In this document: positions 61,176-64,000 of the stretch, one piece after another
How positions within the stretch are numbered: position 1 is the first letter of the stretch
Layout of the letters: every line of letters begins with the position of its first letter
Origin: Auanema rhodensis
Taxonomy: Eukaryota > Nematoda > Chromadorea > Rhabditida > Rhabditidae
Length of the DNA: 64,000 nucleotides
NCBI GenBank assembly: GCA_964057225.1
Contig: OZ059897.1
Coordinates: forward strand, 8,308,001 to 8,372,000
Direction: 5' to 3'
Notes under the pieces: generated by a model
Database searches by the model: none
What the model saw: only the letters and a program-made list of their open reading frames with translations
What the model was told of the DNA's origin: nothing
Program-made: the position numbers and the translations under genes

Positions 61176-63097
61176 TTGTTGATGATAATGCTGTTGCTGT
61201 TGCTGTTGTTGCGGTTGAAGTGACCACGCTTGCTGATTCTGCTGATAGCTAGAGGGAGGATGAGTAGCTGTATGACGAGCATTCTGCTGATGATGACTCT
61301 CATCTCGTCGTTGATCATATCCGGATGAGGTCTTAAAGTAGGCGATGACACTCTATAATACACTCACTACAACTAAACAGACTAACAAAAGGTGATTATC
61401 TAATTGAAACACTAGATAAGAGAGTGTGAGTGTGAGAGGGAGAGAGTATTTCTGTGTGCAATAGAGTGACTAGTAAGAAACAGGTACATAGCTGACTCTT
61501 GTTGAGTTGAACTAAAACTAGAAAATGTGACAGAAACGTGAGAAGACAATGCCGAAGTGAAATGAACATGAATATCACATCATCCTCATCCTCATCCTCA
61601 TCATCATCACCGGCTTCATATTTTCTTGAAACATAAGACTTTCTAGATCACATACACACATATACACACGTGATCAACACACTATTTGTTTCAATCAATC
61701 TACTCAATTCCGACCTTAGCTCGTAACTCTTGTCCATGCTTAGATAGATCACGGCTTCCACGACTATCATATTGACACCAGCCACATTTAGCTTGTTGTA
61801 AAGCCTCTTCCACAACATTCAGAATGATACGATATGATGTTACATAATCTTGAGGATGTGGAAGGATATGTGAAACACGCCCACATCTGTAAAAGAAAAT
61901 ATTCCATTTTATAGGTAAAAGCAATCGATTTTTGTTGTAAAACACGAATATTTTTCTGGAATTTAACTGAAATAATAGTTTTGATTTTCACTAAAGAATT
62001 TAAAGGATACTGCTTCATCTTCATTCATCTACTTCTCCCTCTACTTCTCCCTCTCTACCAGCTTCTTCTTTTACTACTATTCCCACCCTGTCCTCATTTC
62101 TTTATGAAGAGTTACGTCATCAAAAATGTGATGGCCGTCGTAAAGTATATGCGTATGTATCGTATGAGAAGACCCTTAATTTCAACTAAAACTACAAATT
62201 GTTTCCGGATTTTGAGGAAGAAAACAGAATGTTTGAAGTGCAATCAGCTGTTTGAAGTTCAGAGCCAAAGAAAAATAAAAATGTTTGAATACATCCAACT
62301 ACATACCTGTCATACAGAGTTATATCATGTGGCTGATGTCCACTCGATACGAATACACCATCATCATCTTGTTCCAGTGATAAGTGAGTGAACTACAAAT
62401 GGAAATGTGATTGTTGTGAAATGAATTTGAATGTTTCATCTCATGTCCTTACCTCGTGCTTCAACTTGTAGACAAGTGATGAAGCTTCAAATGAGGGAGC
62501 TGTAACAACCACCCGAAGTTCTGAGATTGATTCAGCTAGAAGATTTAATCTAAAATTAAACAATGATAAATTCTTTTTCTAACAAATAGTACTTATTATT
62601 ATTATTATTTTTTATTTTATTAATTTCAAAGTGCACATTTAAACAACTTTTCAAATATTTTAAGTGAAAAGTTCGAAGAAGAAAATAGATATGCTTCAAT
62701 CATCAAAGGAAATTTGATCTCTTTTTGATATGTGAAACTGCTTGAAAACAGATAAATTGCGAAAAACATTTTACTGTAAACATTAATAGAAAATTCAAAA
62801 AAATTTGTTAAAATATAGTTCAATTTAAATTCAGAAATGTGCTTCACGTGAAGCTTCAAAATGACTTGAACATACTCAAGTTACAACTTACTCTCGTAAT
62901 TGTCGATGACAGTGTGAGCATTGTAATGGCATATACACAAGTAATAACAGAAATCCTCGATTTTCTTGAATAATATCAGTTCCTTTGATGTAAATTCTAG
63001 TTCCTGGTGTACATATCGTTGGTCCAGATAATACCAATTGTGAAATTAGTAGAAACGAAGTCAAATAGATCAGCAATCTCTGTGATCGAAGCAGCAT
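57606..63097 (-). CDS. Secreted SelP-N-like thioredoxin-fold, Q-rich, Cys-rich protein
   Basis: Thirteen exons, 614 aa. Plus coordinates from the 5' end: 62892-63097, 62453-62549, 62307-62392, 61715-61886, 61059-61331, 60652-60982, 60530-60612, 59778-59858, 59647-59727, 59394-59522, 59255-59350, 59098-59199, 57606-57713. Signal peptide 1-25. Residues about 27-175 resemble the selenoprotein P N-terminal domain: LLLLVYMPLQCSHCHRQLRE where SelP has U-x-x-C, a conserved LYDRCGR (C131), and VVEEALQQAKCGWC (C164, C167) where SelP has YVEEAIKIAYCEKKCGNC. The active-site selenocysteine position is Cys (C60-S-H-C63), so no recoding is needed. Residues 188-388 are glutamine-rich low complexity. Residues about 444-579 have repeated CC motifs (KCCSKG, LCCFQKF, SCCEDP, QCCYEKF, PCCSKE). 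The last exon closes with DHDCRYGGNR and a stop. The family of the C-terminus is not recognised. It is likely an extracellular redox or matrix protein. One donor (GTCGGA at 61714) is non-ideal. Confidence 0.78.
57714..59097 (-). other. 1.4 kb intron of the SelP-like gene
   Basis: It separates the last two exons and contains a (CT)n tract at 58118-58200 plus CT-rich sequence near 58640-58675. Nothing else was recognised. The final exon joins in phase, and the C-terminal protein reads smoothly. Confidence 0.6.
58118..58200. repeat. (CT)n microsatellite
   Basis: About 40 CT units with one TTT interruption, within the 1.4 kb intron of the SelP-like gene. Confidence 0.96.
59859..60529 (-). other. 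671-base intron of the SelP-like gene
   Basis: AT-rich, with no exon recognised. The flanking exons join in phase. Confidence 0.5.
60680..61260 (-). repeat. CAG/CAA-rich glutamine-coding low complexity
   Basis: Two exons (60652-60982 and 61059-61331) of the SelP-like gene contain mixed CAA/CAG runs encoding polyglutamine tracts, with His, Pro and Ser interspersed. The mixture of the two codons limits slippage compared with a pure repeat. Confidence 0.85.
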
Positions 63098-64000
63098 TTT
63101 GTGCCAAAAAGAGTATCAAAACGAAGAGCTAGAACTTGAATGAATGCCTTTTATTTTCTTGAAAATCTGAAAAAATAAATAAAAATGAAAAATACTTTGT
63201 GGAATAAAGAAAAACGATAATTTTCTATAAAAATTATAGAAAATAGTATTCCTTAATTCAGATTACAGATGATAAAATGTGTTGCAAAAAGGTGGAAAAG
63301 TGATGCTATTCTGAGATGAGGGATCAATCAAAACGTCACAAATTAAAAATCAGAGAATGTGTTGAGATCATTTCTATCAATATATCATGCTCGTTTGATA
63401 TATTGGCTCTAGCTTTTCACAACAAAACTTGAAATTGTTCAACGAAAATCATTTGAATAGAAAGTTGAAAGTGAAAATCATTTGCTTACAAGATCTTAAA
63501 GATAATTAAAAAATGTGAATGTGAGCAACATATGGATGAATCAATCTTCTAACTCAGTTTTTTCTTTTTTTTTCGATGCTGGGGGATATGTTTCAAATGT
63601 TCTCTTACTGATGATATATAGAAACATTGGTAAAATACGTTGAAATCTCCAAGTGAAATGAAAAAAAACTTGTTCAGTTTAACGTGTGAAGTCAAGAAAA
63701 TTAACGGAAAATCTAAGAAAAAAATGAAAAAAGCTGAATGAAAATCAGACTTATTGTAATGCGATGAAAAAGTTATTGAGAAAGAGAAAATAAAAAATAA
63801 CTGCGTTGTGTTGATGAAGCCGCTAAGTACCCTAGATTGACCCAAAACACAGGACAGACACTGAACGATGTCCATCTCATCGTTTTCTGGACTCAAAGAC
63901 CAGACGGACCAGAAGGACTTCAGAGAAGAAGGTCCTGAAGATGGAACAGACGAAGGGAGGAGAAAACACTGCTGGCGACAGCAGCCGGACCACGAGAGAA
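63098..64000. other. Upstream region of the SelP-like gene
   Basis: On the minus strand TTTATTTTTTCAG ends at about 63168, 70 bases before the ATG, and could be a trans-splice or leader-intron acceptor. The segment 63830-64000 is GC-richer than its surroundings and may be a promoter or first untranslated exon of this or a neighbouring gene. The open frame at 63549-63896 (minus) has no recognisable motif. Confidence 0.45.

Noticed and set aside
61016-61363. Minus-strand Ser/Asn/Ile-rich frame
   Set aside because: It is an out-of-frame reading of the glutamine-coding exon of the SelP-like gene.
63360-63420. TGAGATCATTT, resembling the bantam/miR-80 seed
   Set aside because: The only stem is an 11-bp AT-rich inverted repeat beside the seed, and the arm order differs from known members.
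63804-63830. Partial match to miR-76 (CGTTG, TTGATGAAGCC)
   Set aside because: Seed mismatch and no complementary arm within 100 bases.

Overview
This is a window of a nematode nuclear genome: AT-rich, intron-dense, and full of (CT)n/(GA)n microsatellites. Four observations support the call. Introns are often about 45-60 bases and end in TTTCAG-like acceptors. Several genes have an acceptor-like AG just before the first ATG with no upstream exon in sight, as expected for spliced-leader trans-splicing. One gene encodes a ground-like domain, a nematode-specific family. Two microRNA precursors match lin-4 and the nematode miR-72. I cannot place the species more closely. All gene models were built by hand from splice signals, reading frame and remembered family features. 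No alignment was run, so family names rest on motifs.

Layout, left to right. A secreted ground-like protein gene (+, 1620-3755) is followed by 5.5 kb of repeat-rich intergenic DNA. An ARMC9-like gene (+, 9272-21488) has two introns of more than 4 kb; the first holds a lin-4 precursor on the host strand at 15465-15545. Convergent to it is a minus-strand train: an ABCG/White-type half transporter (21754-24554), an ER HSP110/GRP170 chaperone of the HYOU1 type (25074-28980) and a GSKIP-like protein (29225-29835). The spacing of this train suggests a possible operon transcribed GSKIP, HYOU1, ABCG. Divergent from GSKIP, 67 bases away, is a tentative three-exon small gene (+, 29903-30521). Next is a four-zinc-knuckle ZCCHC9-like gene (+, 31186-32550).

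A 7.5 kb gene-poor stretch precedes a large KANK/VAB-19 gene (+, 40059-52540, about 29-30 exons) with the N-terminal KN motif and C-terminal ankyrin repeats. Another 5 kb of intergenic DNA contains a miR-72 precursor (+, about 57085-57160). The last gene (-, 57606-63097) encodes a secreted protein with a selenoprotein-P N-terminal-like thioredoxin domain carrying CSHC in place of UxxC, a glutamine-rich middle and a new-looking CC-rich C-terminus.

The genes do not form one pathway. Most are housekeeping or cell-biology genes: ciliary/centrosomal (ARMC9), ER folding (HYOU1), kinase scaffolding (GSKIP), RNA binding (ZCCHC9) and adhesion/cytoskeleton (KANK). The points most worth following up are the intronic lin-4, the miR-72 locus, the SelP-like fusion protein, the altered ABC signature motif, a GC-AG intron and an in-frame KANK cassette exon.
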